NCBI RefSeq assembly: GCF_003201595.1
Contig: NZ_QJJS01000009.1
Location: 22,339 to 86,338 of the forward strand
Length of the DNA: 64,000 nucleotides
Direction: 5' to 3'
Source: Sphaerotilus hippei
GTDB lineage: Bacteria; Pseudomonadota; Gammaproteobacteria; Burkholderiales; Burkholderiaceae_C
Shown: one piece after another, positions 12,062 to 20,417 of the stretch
Layout: the number at the start of each line of letters is the position of its first letter
Numbering within the stretch: the first letter of the stretch is position 1
Program-made: the position numbers and the translations under genes
The notes under the pieces: model-generated
Database searches by the model: none
What the model was told of the DNA's origin: nothing
The model's input: only the letters and a program-made list of their open reading frames with translations

Positions 12062-13279
12062 TCAGAGCGCCAGGCCGTTGAGCAGCCCGCGGGCGGCCAG
12101 GTTGCCGATGAAGGCGCGCAGGCCGAAGCGCCACGGCGGCGCGGTCTCGCTGTGGGTGACGCGGTTGTGCAGGCCGCCCAGCCAGGCGCTGTGGATGGTG
12201 ACCACGTCGCCGAGCTTGTGGGTGAAGCCGCCGCCGGGCTGGTCGCGGTCCTCGATGGGCGCGAACAACGTGCCCAGGAACAGCATGAAGCCGTCCGGGT
12301 ACTGGTGCGCGACCAGGGTCTGGGCCACCAGGTCGGCCGGGTCGCGGCTGATGCTGGCCATGGTGTTGATGCCACGCAGCTCGAAGCCGTCCTCGCCGGT
12401 GACGCGCAGGTGCACGGTCTCGCGGCGCACGTCATCGAGGCTGAAGCCCGCGTCGAACAGCCGGATGAAGGGGCCGATCGCGCACGAGGCGTTGTTGTCC
12501 TTGGCCTTGCCCAGCAGCAGCGCGCTGCGGCCTTCGATGTCACGCAGGTTGACGTCGTTGCCCAGCGTCGCGCCGACGATGTCGCCACGGCCGTTGACCG
12601 CCAGCACCACCTCGGGCTCGGGGTTGTTCCAGGCCGAATCGCTGCGGATGCCGATCGGCTCGCCGCAGCCCACCGAGGCCAGCACCGGCGCCTTGGTGAA
12701 GACCTCGGCGTCGGGGCCGATCCCCACCTCCAGGTACTGCGACCACAGGCCCTGCTGCTGCAGCAAGGCCTTGAGCGCCATGGCCTGCGGCGAGCCGGGA
12801 CGGATGTCGGCCAGGCTCGCGCCGATCAGCCCGGTGACCTGCTCGCGCAGGCCCTGGGCGCGGCTGGCGTCGCCGCGCGCCTGCTCTTCGATCACGCGCT
12901 CGATCAGGCTGGCCGCGAAGGTCACGCCGGCGGCCTTGACCACCTGCAGGTCGCAGGGCGCCAGCAGCCAGGGCAGCGCCTCGCTGCGGTCGCCGGCCAG
13001 GCTGTTGGCCAGCAGCTCGTCGACGCTGCACAGGCGCTGGCCGGCGGCCGCACGCACGGCCTCGGCGGGCTGCGCGGCGTCGAGCAGCGTGCTCATGGTC
13101 GGGTAGTGCGCGCTCAGGTCGAACACGCCGTCGGGCCGCAGGGCCACCACGGCCGGCCCGGGCACGGGGCCGACCATCCAGACCCGGCCCACCAGGGTGC
13201 CGGCCAGGCCGTCGTCGGGCAGGACCTGGCCTGGCGTCATGGCACCGGCCGACGAGGCAGCTGCTGCTGTTTTGCTCAT
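12062..13279 (-). CDS. Large FAH-family protein, possible 2-keto-3-deoxy-pentonate dehydratase
   Basis: A 405-residue FAH-superfamily enzyme, longer than the 287-residue one in the same cluster and clearly of another subgroup. The C-terminal half holds the catalytic region: AWNNPEPEVVLAVN with the E-x-E pair, VNLRDIEGRSALLLGKAKDNN, and GDVVTIHSAWLGGL near the end. Members of this subgroup sit next to IlvD-type aldonate dehydratases in sugar-acid clusters, and some are described as 2-keto-3-deoxy-pentonate dehydratases giving alpha-ketoglutaric semialdehyde. The ATG is well set by GAAGGAAAT seven to eight bases upstream. Fold is certain, reaction is inferred. Confidence 0.8.
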   Translation of the reverse strand: MSKTAAAASSAGAMTPGQVLPDDGLAGTLVGRVWMVGPVPGPAVVALRPDGVFDLSAHYPTMSTLLDAAQPAEAVRAAAGQRLCSVDELLANSLAGDRSEALPWLLAPCDLQVVKAAGVTFAASLIERVIEEQARGDASRAQGLREQVTGLIGASLADIRPGSPQAMALKALLQQQGLWSQYLEVGIGPDAEVFTKAPVLASVGCGEPIGIRSDSAWNNPEPEVVLAVNGRGDIVGATLGNDVNLRDIEGRSALLLGKAKDNNASCAIGPFIRLFDAGFSLDDVRRETVHLRVTGEDGFELRGINTMASISRDPADLVAQTLVAHQYPDGFMLFLGTLFAPIEDRDQPGGGFTHKLGDVVTIHSAWLGGLHNRVTHSETAPPWRFGLRAFIGNLAARGLLNGLAL

Positions 13280-13358
13280 GAGATTTCCTTCGAGGTTTCA
13301 GGCGGCTGGCCATGCAGCGGCTGCGCCAGGGACGGCGGGCGCGCCGGCAGGGCCGGGC

Positions 13359-15140
13359 TCAGTGGTTGTGACGCGGCGTGGTTTCCGAGATGCGCCGGTA
13401 GTCGAGCGCGAAGTCCAGCGTGGCGCCGTCGACGAGCTGGCCGGTCTTCTCGCGGTACAGCGCCTCCCAGGGCGAATGGCTCTTGGGGATCGGCGGCGCG
13501 GGCAGCTCGCGGCGGCGGCGCTCGATCTCCTCGGGCGCGACCAGCGCATCGCAGCGGCCGGCGTCGAGGTCGATGCGGATCCGGTCGCCACTCTGCAGCC
13601 AGCTCAGGCCGCCACCCACCGCGCTCTCGGGCGAGCAGTTCAGGATCGACGGGCTGTCGGCGGTGCCGGACTGGCGGCCGTCGCCCAGCGTGGGCAAGGT
13701 GGTGATGCCGCGCTGGATCAGCGCGTCGGGCGGCTGCATGTTGACCACCTCGGCCGAGCCCGGCCAGCCGATCGGGCCGGCGCCGCGCATCACCAGGATG
13801 CAGCCTTCGTCGATGTCCAGCGCCGGGTCGTTGATGCGGTGGTGGTAGTCGTCGGAGCCTTCGAAGACGACGGCGCGGGCCTCGAAGATGCCCTCGGCAC
13901 CCGGCTGGCTCAGGTAACGCTCGCGGAAGCGCGCGGAGATCACCGAGGTCTTCATGATGCCGAAGTCGAACAGGTTGCCGCTGAGCACCAGGAAACCGGC
14001 CTTGTCGAGCAGCGGCTCGTCGAAGCGGCGGATCATCTCGCGGTCGCGGGTCTCGCGGCCCTGCAGGTTGTCGGCCACGCGGCGGCCGGTCACGCTCAGG
14101 CAGTCGCCATGCAGGCGGCCGGCCTGCAGCAGCTCCCACATCAGCGCCGGCACGCCGCCGGCGCGGTGGAAACGCTCGCCCAGGAAGCGACCGGCCGGCT
14201 GCATGTCCAGCAGCAGCGGCAGCTCGTAGCCGTGGGTGGTCCAGTCCTCGGGGTGCAGCTCGACGCCGGCGTGGCGGGCCATCGCCATGATGTGCACCTG
14301 CGCGTTGCTGGAGCCGCCCGCGCAGCTGAGCACCGACAGCGCGTTCAGGAAGCTCTCGCGCGTCAGGATGCGCGACGGGCGCAGGTCCTCGTAGGCCATC
14401 TCGACGATGCGCCGGCCGGTCTCGTAGGCCATCTGGCCACGTTCGCGATAAGGCGCCGGAATGGCCGCGCAGCCCGGCAGCGACAGGCCCAGCGCCTCGG
14501 CCACCGCGTTCATCGTCGAGGCCGTGCCCATGGTGTTGCAGTGGCCGGCCGAGGGCGCGCTGCTGCAGGCGCGCTGCAGGAACTCTTCCTCGTCGATCTC
14601 GCCGGCCGCCAGCTGGCGGCGGCTGCGCCAGATCACCGTGCCCGAGCCGACCAGCTCGCCGTCATGCCAGCCGTCGAGCATCGGCCCGCCCGACAGCACG
14701 ATGGCCGGGATGTCGACGGTGGATGCGGCCATCACGCCGGCGGGCGTGGTCTTGTCGCAGCCGGTGGTCAGCACCACCGCGTCGATCGGGTAGCCGTAGA
14801 GGATCTCGACCAGGCCCAGGTAGGCCAGGTTGCGGTCGAGTGCGGCGGTCGGGCGGCGGCAGTTCTCGAAGATCGGGTGGACCGGGAACTCCATCGGGAT
14901 GCCGCCGGCGTCGCGGATGCCGTCGCGCACCCGCTTGGCCAGGTCCAGGTGGATGCGGTTGCAGGGCGACAGGTCGCTGCCGGTCTGCGCGATGCCGATG
15001 ATGGGCCGGCCCGAGCGCAGCTCCTCGGGCGTGAGCCCGTAGTTCATGAAGCGCTCGAGGTAGAGCGCGGTCATGTCCGAGCGCTCGGGGTCGGCGAACC
15101 AGTCGCGCGAGCGGAAGGGGCGGCGGGGTTGCTTGTCCAT
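13359..15140 (-). CDS. IlvD/Edd-family aldonate dehydratase (arabinonate/xylonate type)
   Basis: The 593-residue iron-sulfur enzyme belongs to the dihydroxyacid/phosphogluconate dehydratase family. Cluster ligands are visible as Cys60 (SPCNRIH), Cys128 (GCDKTTP, with Lys130 the likely carbamylated metal ligand) and Cys201 ([12 protein letters not shown]). The [12 protein letters not shown] form is typical of sugar-acid dehydratases rather than IlvD proper. It removes water from an aldonate such as L-arabinonate to give the 2-keto-3-deoxy acid, the entry step of this cluster. Upstream in-frame GTG at 15152 would add only four residues. It lies between the TRAP binding protein and the large FAH enzyme on the same strand. 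Confidence 0.88.
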   Translation of the reverse strand: MDKQPRRPFRSRDWFADPERSDMTALYLERFMNYGLTPEELRSGRPIIGIAQTGSDLSPCNRIHLDLAKRVRDGIRDAGGIPMEFPVHPIFENCRRPTAALDRNLAYLGLVEILYGYPIDAVVLTTGCDKTTPAGVMAASTVDIPAIVLSGGPMLDGWHDGELVGSGTVIWRSRRQLAAGEIDEEEFLQRACSSAPSAGHCNTMGTASTMNAVAEALGLSLPGCAAIPAPYRERGQMAYETGRRIVEMAYEDLRPSRILTRESFLNALSVLSCAGGSSNAQVHIMAMARHAGVELHPEDWTTHGYELPLLLDMQPAGRFLGERFHRAGGVPALMWELLQAGRLHGDCLSVTGRRVADNLQGRETRDREMIRRFDEPLLDKAGFLVLSGNLFDFGIMKTSVISARFRERYLSQPGAEGIFEARAVVFEGSDDYHHRINDPALDIDEGCILVMRGAGPIGWPGSAEVVNMQPPDALIQRGITTLPTLGDGRQSGTADSPSILNCSPESAVGGGLSWLQSGDRIRIDLDAGRCDALVAPEEIERRRRELPAPPIPKSHSPWEALYREKTGQLVDGATLDFALDYRRISETTPRHNH

Positions 15141-15251
15141 GTCGGGGACCACTCAGGCAGAAGCGGAGAAGCGGGCACAGGCACCGCGGAAGACGCTGGG
15201 AACACGGGCCGGCCCGGGCAGCATGACGCCACCCCGGACCGGCCCGCGGCC

Positions 15252-16262
15252 TCACTTGGCGGTGCCGCGCACCTTGGCCAGCTCGCTCATCAGCTCGGCG
15301 GTGGTGTCCTCGCCGAACTCCTTGCCGAACTTGGCCAGCACCGGCTGCAGCTTGGCGCGCAGCTTGGCCTGCTCGGCCGCCGGCAGCTCGGTGACCTGCA
15401 TGCCGACCTTCTTCAGCTCGCCCAGCGCCTTGTCGCCGAAGGCGCGGATGGTCCTGCGCTCGAACAGCGTGGCCTCGCGGGCGGCCTCCTGCACGATCTT
15501 CTGCTCCTGCGCCGACAGGCCGTCCCAGGTCTTCTTGGACATCAGCAGCACCCAGGCGCTGTACATGTGGCGCGACAGCACCAGGTGCTTCTGCACCTCG
15601 TAGAACTTGCTGGCCAGGATGGTGGCCGGCGGGTTCTCCTGGCCGTCGACGGCGGCCTGCTCCATCGCCGAATACAGCTCGGTGAAGGGCATCGGCGTGG
15701 CGTTGGTGCCCAGCGCGCTGAAGGTCTCCAGGAACAGCGGGTTCTGGATCACGCGCAGCTTCAGGCCGGCGAGGTCATCGGCCTTGGTGATCGGGCGACG
15801 CGAGTTGGTCACGTGGCGAAAGCCGTTCTCCCAGTAGCCCAGGCCGACCAGGCCCTTCTCGGGCAGCTTGGCCAGCAGCTTCTGGCCCAGCGGGCCGTCG
15901 AGCACGGCATCGGCCTCCTGCTCGCTGTTGAAGGTCAGCGGCAGGTTGATCACGCCGAAGGGCTTGACCATGGAGACCAGCGTGGAGCTGTCGGGCACCG
16001 TCATCTCCAGCGTGCCGCCGCGCAGCGCCGAGGTCATGGTCACGTCATTGCCCAGCGAGCCGCTGGCGAACAGCTTGGCGTTCATCTTGCCGCCGCTGCG
16101 GGCCGCGAGCTGTTCGCCGAAGTGCTTGACGGCCAGCGCCTGGGGATGGTCTTCGCTCAGGCCGATGCCGACCTTGAAGACGTGTTCCTTGATCTGCGCG
16201 GACGCCGGGCCGGCCAGCGCCGCCAGGACCGTGGTGAGCACGGCGAGGGATTTCAGCTTCAT
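15252..16262 (-). CDS. TRAP transporter periplasmic substrate-binding protein, DctP family
   Basis: This 336-residue secreted protein has a clear signal peptide (about residues 1-22, cleavage after ASA) and the DctP fold. Typical signs are KVGIGLSEDHPQ at the mature N-terminus and DDLAGLKLRVIQNPLF, whose Arg usually pairs with the substrate carboxylate. It should capture a sugar acid for the neighbouring pathway. The partner DctQ and DctM membrane genes are not in the window, which is unusual for a TRAP cluster. It is first in the minus-strand group and divergent from the LysR regulator. Confidence 0.9.
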   Translation of the reverse strand: MKLKSLAVLTTVLAALAGPASAQIKEHVFKVGIGLSEDHPQALAVKHFGEQLAARSGGKMNAKLFASGSLGNDVTMTSALRGGTLEMTVPDSSTLVSMVKPFGVINLPLTFNSEQEADAVLDGPLGQKLLAKLPEKGLVGLGYWENGFRHVTNSRRPITKADDLAGLKLRVIQNPLFLETFSALGTNATPMPFTELYSAMEQAAVDGQENPPATILASKFYEVQKHLVLSRHMYSAWVLLMSKKTWDGLSAQEQKIVQEAAREATLFERRTIRAFGDKALGELKKVGMQVTELPAAEQAKLRAKLQPVLAKFGKEFGEDTTAELMSELAKVRGTAK

Positions 16263-16413
16263 GCATGTCTCCGTTGGAATGATCTGTCACGAGGGTCCTG
16301 CCCCTCGGCGTCTCGTCCGTCCTCTGCGGGAACCGTCTCGACGCAGGCGCAGATTAGGTCTGCCGACCCCATCAGTCCACTGACTTTTTTGCTAGGATCG
16401 ATTCCATATCGTT
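16263..16413. promoter_or_regulatory. Divergent control region between TRAP/aldonate operon and lysR gene
   Basis: These 151 bases should hold promoters for both directions. Two inverted repeats are visible: TCAGT-CC-ACTGA at 16372-16383, and a near-palindrome CATATCGTTATG at 16405-16416 (10 of 12 positions symmetric) covering the lysR start codon. Either could be a LysR-type site; one overlapping the lysR start would suit autorepression. The AT-rich run at 16384-16390 is unusual for this DNA. Assignments are inference. Confidence 0.5.
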
Positions 16414-17382
16414 ATGACTTCAGAGCTTTCTACGGGTAGACCCTTGTCGCTGGCACAGGCCTGCGCACGCCTGAGGTTCAGGCATCTGCAGCTGCTGGAC
16501 CTGCTCGGCCAGACGCGCAACCTGAGGCTGGCCGCCGAGCAGATGCACCTCACGCAGCCGGCGGCCACCAAGATCCTGATGGACATCGAGCAGATCCTGG
16601 AGGCCCGCCTGTTCGACCGGCTGCCCCGGGGCATGCGGCCCAACGAGCTGGGCCTGTTCACGCTGCGTTATGCCGAGGCCGCGCTGGCGGGGCAGCGCAA
16701 GTTCGTCGACGAATTCAATGCGCTGAAACAAGGCGGCCATGGCCACCTGGCCATCGGCGCGATCACGGGCTCGGCGGCCCGCCTGCTGACGGCCTCGGTG
16801 GTGGAGATCCAGCGCCTGCGCCCGCTGCTGGTGATCAAGATCCTGGAGCAGAGCAGCGACCAGCTCATCAGCTGGCTGGCCGAGCGCCGCATCGACCTGA
16901 TGATCGGACGCTTCACCGACGAGTCGCAGCGCGCCCAGTTCAGCTACGAGCGGCTGTCGAGCGAACAGCTGCAGGTGGTCGCCGGGCTGCACCACCCGCT
17001 GCGGGGCGCGCACGATCTGGAGCTGACCCAGCTGACACGCTGGCCGTGGATCCTCTACCCGGCCTCGACGGCGGTGCGCAAGGTCTGCGACGACATCTTC
17101 GGCAGCACCGGCCTGGCGCCCACGTCCGGCGTGGTCGAGACGCCCTCCTTCCTGTTCGCGCTGGAGCTGATGCAGATCACCGACATGCTGTCGCTGCAGC
17201 CGGCGGCCCTGGTCGACAAGTACGTCCACAAGGGCCTGCTGAGCCGCATCCCCGTGGAGCTGCCCGACCGCATGCCCGACTACGGCCTGATCACCCGCCT
17301 GGACGAGCCGCCGACCCCGGCCGCGCAGGCCTTCATCACGGTGCTGCGCCGGATGGCGGACCCCGGCGACGAGCCGGCCTGA
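16414..17382 (+). CDS. LysR-family transcriptional regulator
   Basis: A 322-residue regulator with an N-terminal helix-turn-helix at about residues 20-80 (RNLRLAAEQMHLTQPAATKILMD split over the HTH) and a LysR substrate-binding domain from about 100. The form resembles the GbpR/PcaQ-type subgroup that controls sugar and aromatic acid genes. It is transcribed away from the TRAP/dehydratase operon, and is therefore the likely activator of that operon with a sugar acid or keto acid as inducer. A 14-bp perfect palindrome, CGCTTCGCGAAGCG, at 17400-17413 just after the stop may end its transcript. Confidence 0.92.
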   Translation: MTSELSTGRPLSLAQACARLRFRHLQLLDLLGQTRNLRLAAEQMHLTQPAATKILMDIEQILEARLFDRLPRGMRPNELGLFTLRYAEAALAGQRKFVDEFNALKQGGHGHLAIGAITGSAARLLTASVVEIQRLRPLLVIKILEQSSDQLISWLAERRIDLMIGRFTDESQRAQFSYERLSSEQLQVVAGLHHPLRGAHDLELTQLTRWPWILYPASTAVRKVCDDIFGSTGLAPTSGVVETPSFLFALELMQITDMLSLQPAALVDKYVHKGLLSRIPVELPDRMPDYGLITRLDEPPTPAAQAFITVLRRMADPGDEPA

Positions 17383-17399
17383 CGCGTCGGGATCCGGGG

Positions 17400-17413
17400 C
17401 GCTTCGCGAAGCG
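17400..17413 (+). terminator. Terminator-like palindrome after lysR
   Basis: CGCTTCGCGAAGCG is a perfect 14-bp palindrome 18 bases after the lysR stop codon. Flanking bases (CCGGGG before, GGGGCCGG after) do not extend it well, and there is no T-run, so a terminator role is only possible. Confidence 0.35.
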
Positions 17414-17521
17414 GGGCCGGCCGACGTCGAGGCATTAACATCACCACGGCCACCGAATCATCCACCCCTGTCCACCACCTCGCACACGATGCGTCGTGTG
17501 CCCGAGAACGGCGATCGCCCG

Positions 17522-17911
17522 ATGGAACCGACCCACGCACTGTCCTTTGACCAGCCCGACCTGCTGCCGGCCCTGCATGCGCTGGACGACGCGGCGCTGG
17601 ACCGCCTGCCTTTCGGCGTGATCGGCTTCGGTGCGGATGGCACCGTCAGCCGCTACAACAGCACGGAGTCGCGCCTGAGCGGGCTGGCGGTGGCCCGGGT
17701 CGTCGGCCTGCCGCTGTTCACCGAGGTGGCCCAGTGCATGAACAACTACCTGGTGGCCTCACGCTTCGAGGACGCGATGGCCCGGGGCACGGTGCTGGAC
17801 ACGACCCTCGACTACGTGCTGACCTGGCGCATGCGGCCCACGCCGGTGCGCCTGCGCCTGCTCAGCGCGCCGGACGTGCCGACGTGTTACCTGCTGCTGC
17901 TGCGCTCATGA
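17522..17911 (+). CDS. pyp: Photoactive yellow protein (PYP) homologue, candidate blue-light sensor
   Basis: This 129-residue protein aligns with the Halorhodospira PYP (recalled by me) without gaps for 66 positions up to the chromophore cysteine, then with one inserted residue to the end. The key residues match: Tyr45 (PYP Tyr42), Glu49 (Glu46), Ser53 for Thr50, Cys72 (the p-coumaroyl attachment Cys69) and Met104 (Met100). Leu55 replaces PYP Arg52. Shared stretches include RYN, EVAQC and MRPT. PYP is a PAS-fold photoreceptor that binds p-coumaric acid by a thioester and bleaches in blue light. The ATG was chosen because it matches the PYP start; an upstream ATG at 17489 adds eleven residues. 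The stop overlaps the next kinase gene (ATGA), its likely output. Genes for making the chromophore are not in the window. Confidence 0.85.
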   Translation: MEPTHALSFDQPDLLPALHALDDAALDRLPFGVIGFGADGTVSRYNSTESRLSGLAVARVVGLPLFTEVAQCMNNYLVASRFEDAMARGTVLDTTLDYVLTWRMRPTPVRLRLLSAPDVPTCYLLLLRS

Positions 17912-19089
17912 GCCCCTTGCCTCCCGCCCGGCCGAACGTTGCGGAGGCTGCCGCGCCGGATGCGGGCGGCTGGGTCGCCGGGGCGGACCTGACCGAGCTG
18001 CAGCTGACGCAGGCCGCGCTGCTGCGCACCCAGGCCGACCTGCGGCGCTGGGCCGCCGCGCAGGACAGCACGCAGCAGAACGAGCGCTGGCGCATCGCCC
18101 GCGAGCTGCATGACGAGCTGCAGCAGACCCTGGCGGGCATGCGGCTGGAGCTGGCGGCCATGGGCGAGCGCCTGGTCAACGCACCGGCCGATGCCACCAG
18201 CGCGGTGGCGCTGCTGCACCACGTGAGCCAGCTCGCGCTGACCGCCATGGCGTCGACCCGGCGCATCGTCAACGACCTGCGCCCGCCGGTGCTGGAGGAC
18301 CTCGGCCTGGCGGCGGCGCTGGAGGCGCTGTCGGACCGGTTCTCCCGCGACACCGGCATCCCCTGCCGCCTCGAGGCCGGCGACGCCTGGAGCCCCACCG
18401 AGCCACTGCCGCTGGACCTGGCCCACGGCCTCTACCGCGTGGCCGAGGAGGCGCTGGACAACGTGGCCCGGCACGCCGGGGCACGGCAGGTGGACATCCG
18501 GTTGCGGCGTGATGCGGACAGGCAGCTCGTGATGCACATCCACGACGACGGCCGCGGCATCGCCATCGAGGACTGGCGCAAGCCCGACACCTTCGGCCTG
18601 CTGGGCATGCACGAGCGGGTGCACGCGCTGGGGGGTGACCTGCAGGTGGACAGCGCGCCGGCCGCGGGCACGGCCATCGAGGTCAGGCTGGACGTCGAGC
18701 GGCGTGCCGACCCCTTCAGCAGGGAGCGCCCCCAGCGCCCCGGCGACGAGGCCTTCGACAACCTGCTGGGCTTTCTCTACCGCACCCCCATCGGCCTGCT
18801 GCAGACCGGCCTCGACGGGCGCATCGAGATGCTCAACCCGATGGCCGCCAACCTGCTGATGCCGCTGTCGCCCGATGGCCGGCTCGACAACCTGTTCCAG
18901 GTGCTGCAAGGCGTGGCGCCGCAGCTGCGCACACGCACGCAGGCCCTGCAGGCCGCCTCGGGCGTGGTCTGCGAAGGCCTGCGCATCAGCGTGCCCGGCG
19001 AGCCGCGCGGCGCGCTGACGCTCAGCCTGCTGAAACAGCAGGGCTCCCGCCTGATGGCCGTGCTCAGCCCCGAACCCTCCAGGCCCTGA
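17908..19089 (+). CDS. NarL-type sensor histidine kinase with C-terminal PAS domain, PYP partner
   Basis: A 393-residue soluble kinase without membrane segments. A coiled region is followed by a HisKA_3 dimerisation domain with His68 in ARELHDELQQTLAGM, and an ATPase domain at about 165-270 with EEALDNVARHAG, DDGRG and GLLGMHERV. The last 110 residues (about 285-393) form a PAS-like domain containing LDGRIEMLNPMAANLL, an unusual place because sensors normally precede the kinase core. Translation is coupled to the PYP gene by ATGA, so it probably receives a light signal from PYP by protein contact. No response regulator gene is adjacent; the target is probably a NarL/LuxR-type regulator elsewhere. 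Confidence 0.88.
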   Translation: MSPLPPARPNVAEAAAPDAGGWVAGADLTELQLTQAALLRTQADLRRWAAAQDSTQQNERWRIARELHDELQQTLAGMRLELAAMGERLVNAPADATSAVALLHHVSQLALTAMASTRRIVNDLRPPVLEDLGLAAALEALSDRFSRDTGIPCRLEAGDAWSPTEPLPLDLAHGLYRVAEEALDNVARHAGARQVDIRLRRDADRQLVMHIHDDGRGIAIEDWRKPDTFGLLGMHERVHALGGDLQVDSAPAAGTAIEVRLDVERRADPFSRERPQRPGDEAFDNLLGFLYRTPIGLLQTGLDGRIEMLNPMAANLLMPLSPDGRLDNLFQVLQGVAPQLRTRTQALQAASGVVCEGLRISVPGEPRGALTLSLLKQQGSRLMAVLSPEPSRP

Positions 19090-19096
19090 ACCGGCC

Positions 19097-20269
19097 TCAG
19101 CCGCGCCGCGCCGGCGGGTCCGCGGCCGGGGCCCGCTCGCCGGCCACCGGCGTGAAATCCGCCGGGCGATCGGCCCCGACACGCTCGATGACCTCGCGCA
19201 CCCGCCGCGAGGCCCAGGCCGCCGCCTGCTGCCAGGGCCCGACCGGCAGCACCAGCGACACGGTGGCCGGGACCGGCTGGCCGGAGGCCGGCTCGGCGAG
19301 CTGCCAGTCGCCCGGCAGCATCGGCAGGCGACGGGCCAGCTCGACCTCGTTGAGCAGCTCGGCCCCCCGGGCCGTCAGGTCACGGCGGGATCCGGCGCGG
19401 AAGGCATGCAGCCGCCCGGCCGAGCCGAACAGGCACAGCGAGGCGACGGGGTCGCCGTCGAGCGTCAGCTCGGCGAACACCACCCGGGCTTCGGTCGAGA
19501 AGCGGGCCACCACGTCGCGGAAGAAGGCCTCGTCCGCGGGGCTGGACAGCAGCGACGTGCCGGCCAGGCGGTGCGGCCCCTCGTGCTCCAGGCGCAGGAA
19601 GGCATCGACCACGGCCGCAGGGATCGGGCCCTGGTGCAGCCGCCAGTCGAGCCGGCCGAGCCGGGCCAGCGCCTGGTGGCAGCGCTGCGCCGGCTCGGAG
19701 CGGGCCGGCACGGTGCGGGCGAACGGCAGCGTCGCCCAGGGCACCCGGCAGGTGCCCTGCGGCACCGGCGGGCGCTGCTCGACGTGCCGGCCGAGCGCGC
19801 CGGCCGCCGCCACCAGGGCCTGCTGCAGCCCGCCACCGTCGACCAGGCCCTCCAGCACCAGGCCCTTGTTCCTCGGCAGGCTGCTCAGCAGCTGCACCGC
19901 CACCTCGGGCAGCCAGCGGCCGTCGACCAGCAGGCCGCCCTGCGCCGCGTGCCGGGGCAGGTCCAGCGCCAGGTGCGGTGCGGGCATGACGGCCGACGCG
20001 GTGCGCCCGTGGCACAGCGCCAGGCCCACCAGCTCACGGCCGTGGCCGGTCTGGCGCTCGATCATCAGGAACAGGCCGCGCCGCGACGCCTCGAGGTGCT
20101 GCAGCGCCGGCAGCAGGAAATGCGGCGACAGGCCGGGGTGCGGCTCGAGCGCACGCGCCTCCAGCGCCAGCCAGGCCTGCCGCTCGGCCTCGCCGAACTG
20201 CTGCTGCGACACCACCCGCACCCGCAGCTGGGCCTGCCGGTCGACGGACACAAGATCGGCTTCGGTCAC
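19097..20269 (-). CDS. GNAT-like (BioF2/FemAB-type) acyltransferase domain protein
   Basis: The 390-residue protein looks like a double GNAT-fold protein of the BioF2/CelD type, based on the C-terminal stretch VVFAELTLDGDPVASLCLFG followed by an amphipathic FRAGS-type strand and a helix with LLNEVELARRL. Members of this group are found in polysaccharide, cellulose and lipid modification loci, but many are uncharacterised. No signal peptide or membrane segment is visible. GTG is the only start near the 5' end of the frame. It converges on the PYP kinase gene with six bases between the stops. The function cannot be given more closely. Confidence 0.65.
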   Translation of the reverse strand: MTEADLVSVDRQAQLRVRVVSQQQFGEAERQAWLALEARALEPHPGLSPHFLLPALQHLEASRRGLFLMIERQTGHGRELVGLALCHGRTASAVMPAPHLALDLPRHAAQGGLLVDGRWLPEVAVQLLSSLPRNKGLVLEGLVDGGGLQQALVAAAGALGRHVEQRPPVPQGTCRVPWATLPFARTVPARSEPAQRCHQALARLGRLDWRLHQGPIPAAVVDAFLRLEHEGPHRLAGTSLLSSPADEAFFRDVVARFSTEARVVFAELTLDGDPVASLCLFGSAGRLHAFRAGSRRDLTARGAELLNEVELARRLPMLPGDWQLAEPASGQPVPATVSLVLPVGPWQQAAAWASRRVREVIERVGADRPADFTPVAGERAPAADPPARRG

Positions 20270-20417
20270 ACGTCACCACTTTTCCGGTTTCTGGAACGGT
20301 CATTTTGTATCAAATTGCTACTGAACTGTGCGTCATCGTTGGACGTGGCGTCGTCCTGGGCCACCGCTTCGTGATGGCAGACCACCCGCCCGAGCAGGGC
20401 GCCGCGACAATGGCGGC

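Noticed and set aside
9438..13106. Open frame of over 1200 codons on the plus strand
   Set aside because: It lies antisense to the FAH, SDR, FAD-oxidase and FAH genes, which have clear family motifs. Its translation is low-complexity Gln/His/Gly/Arg-rich, as expected from a shadow of GC-rich coding DNA.
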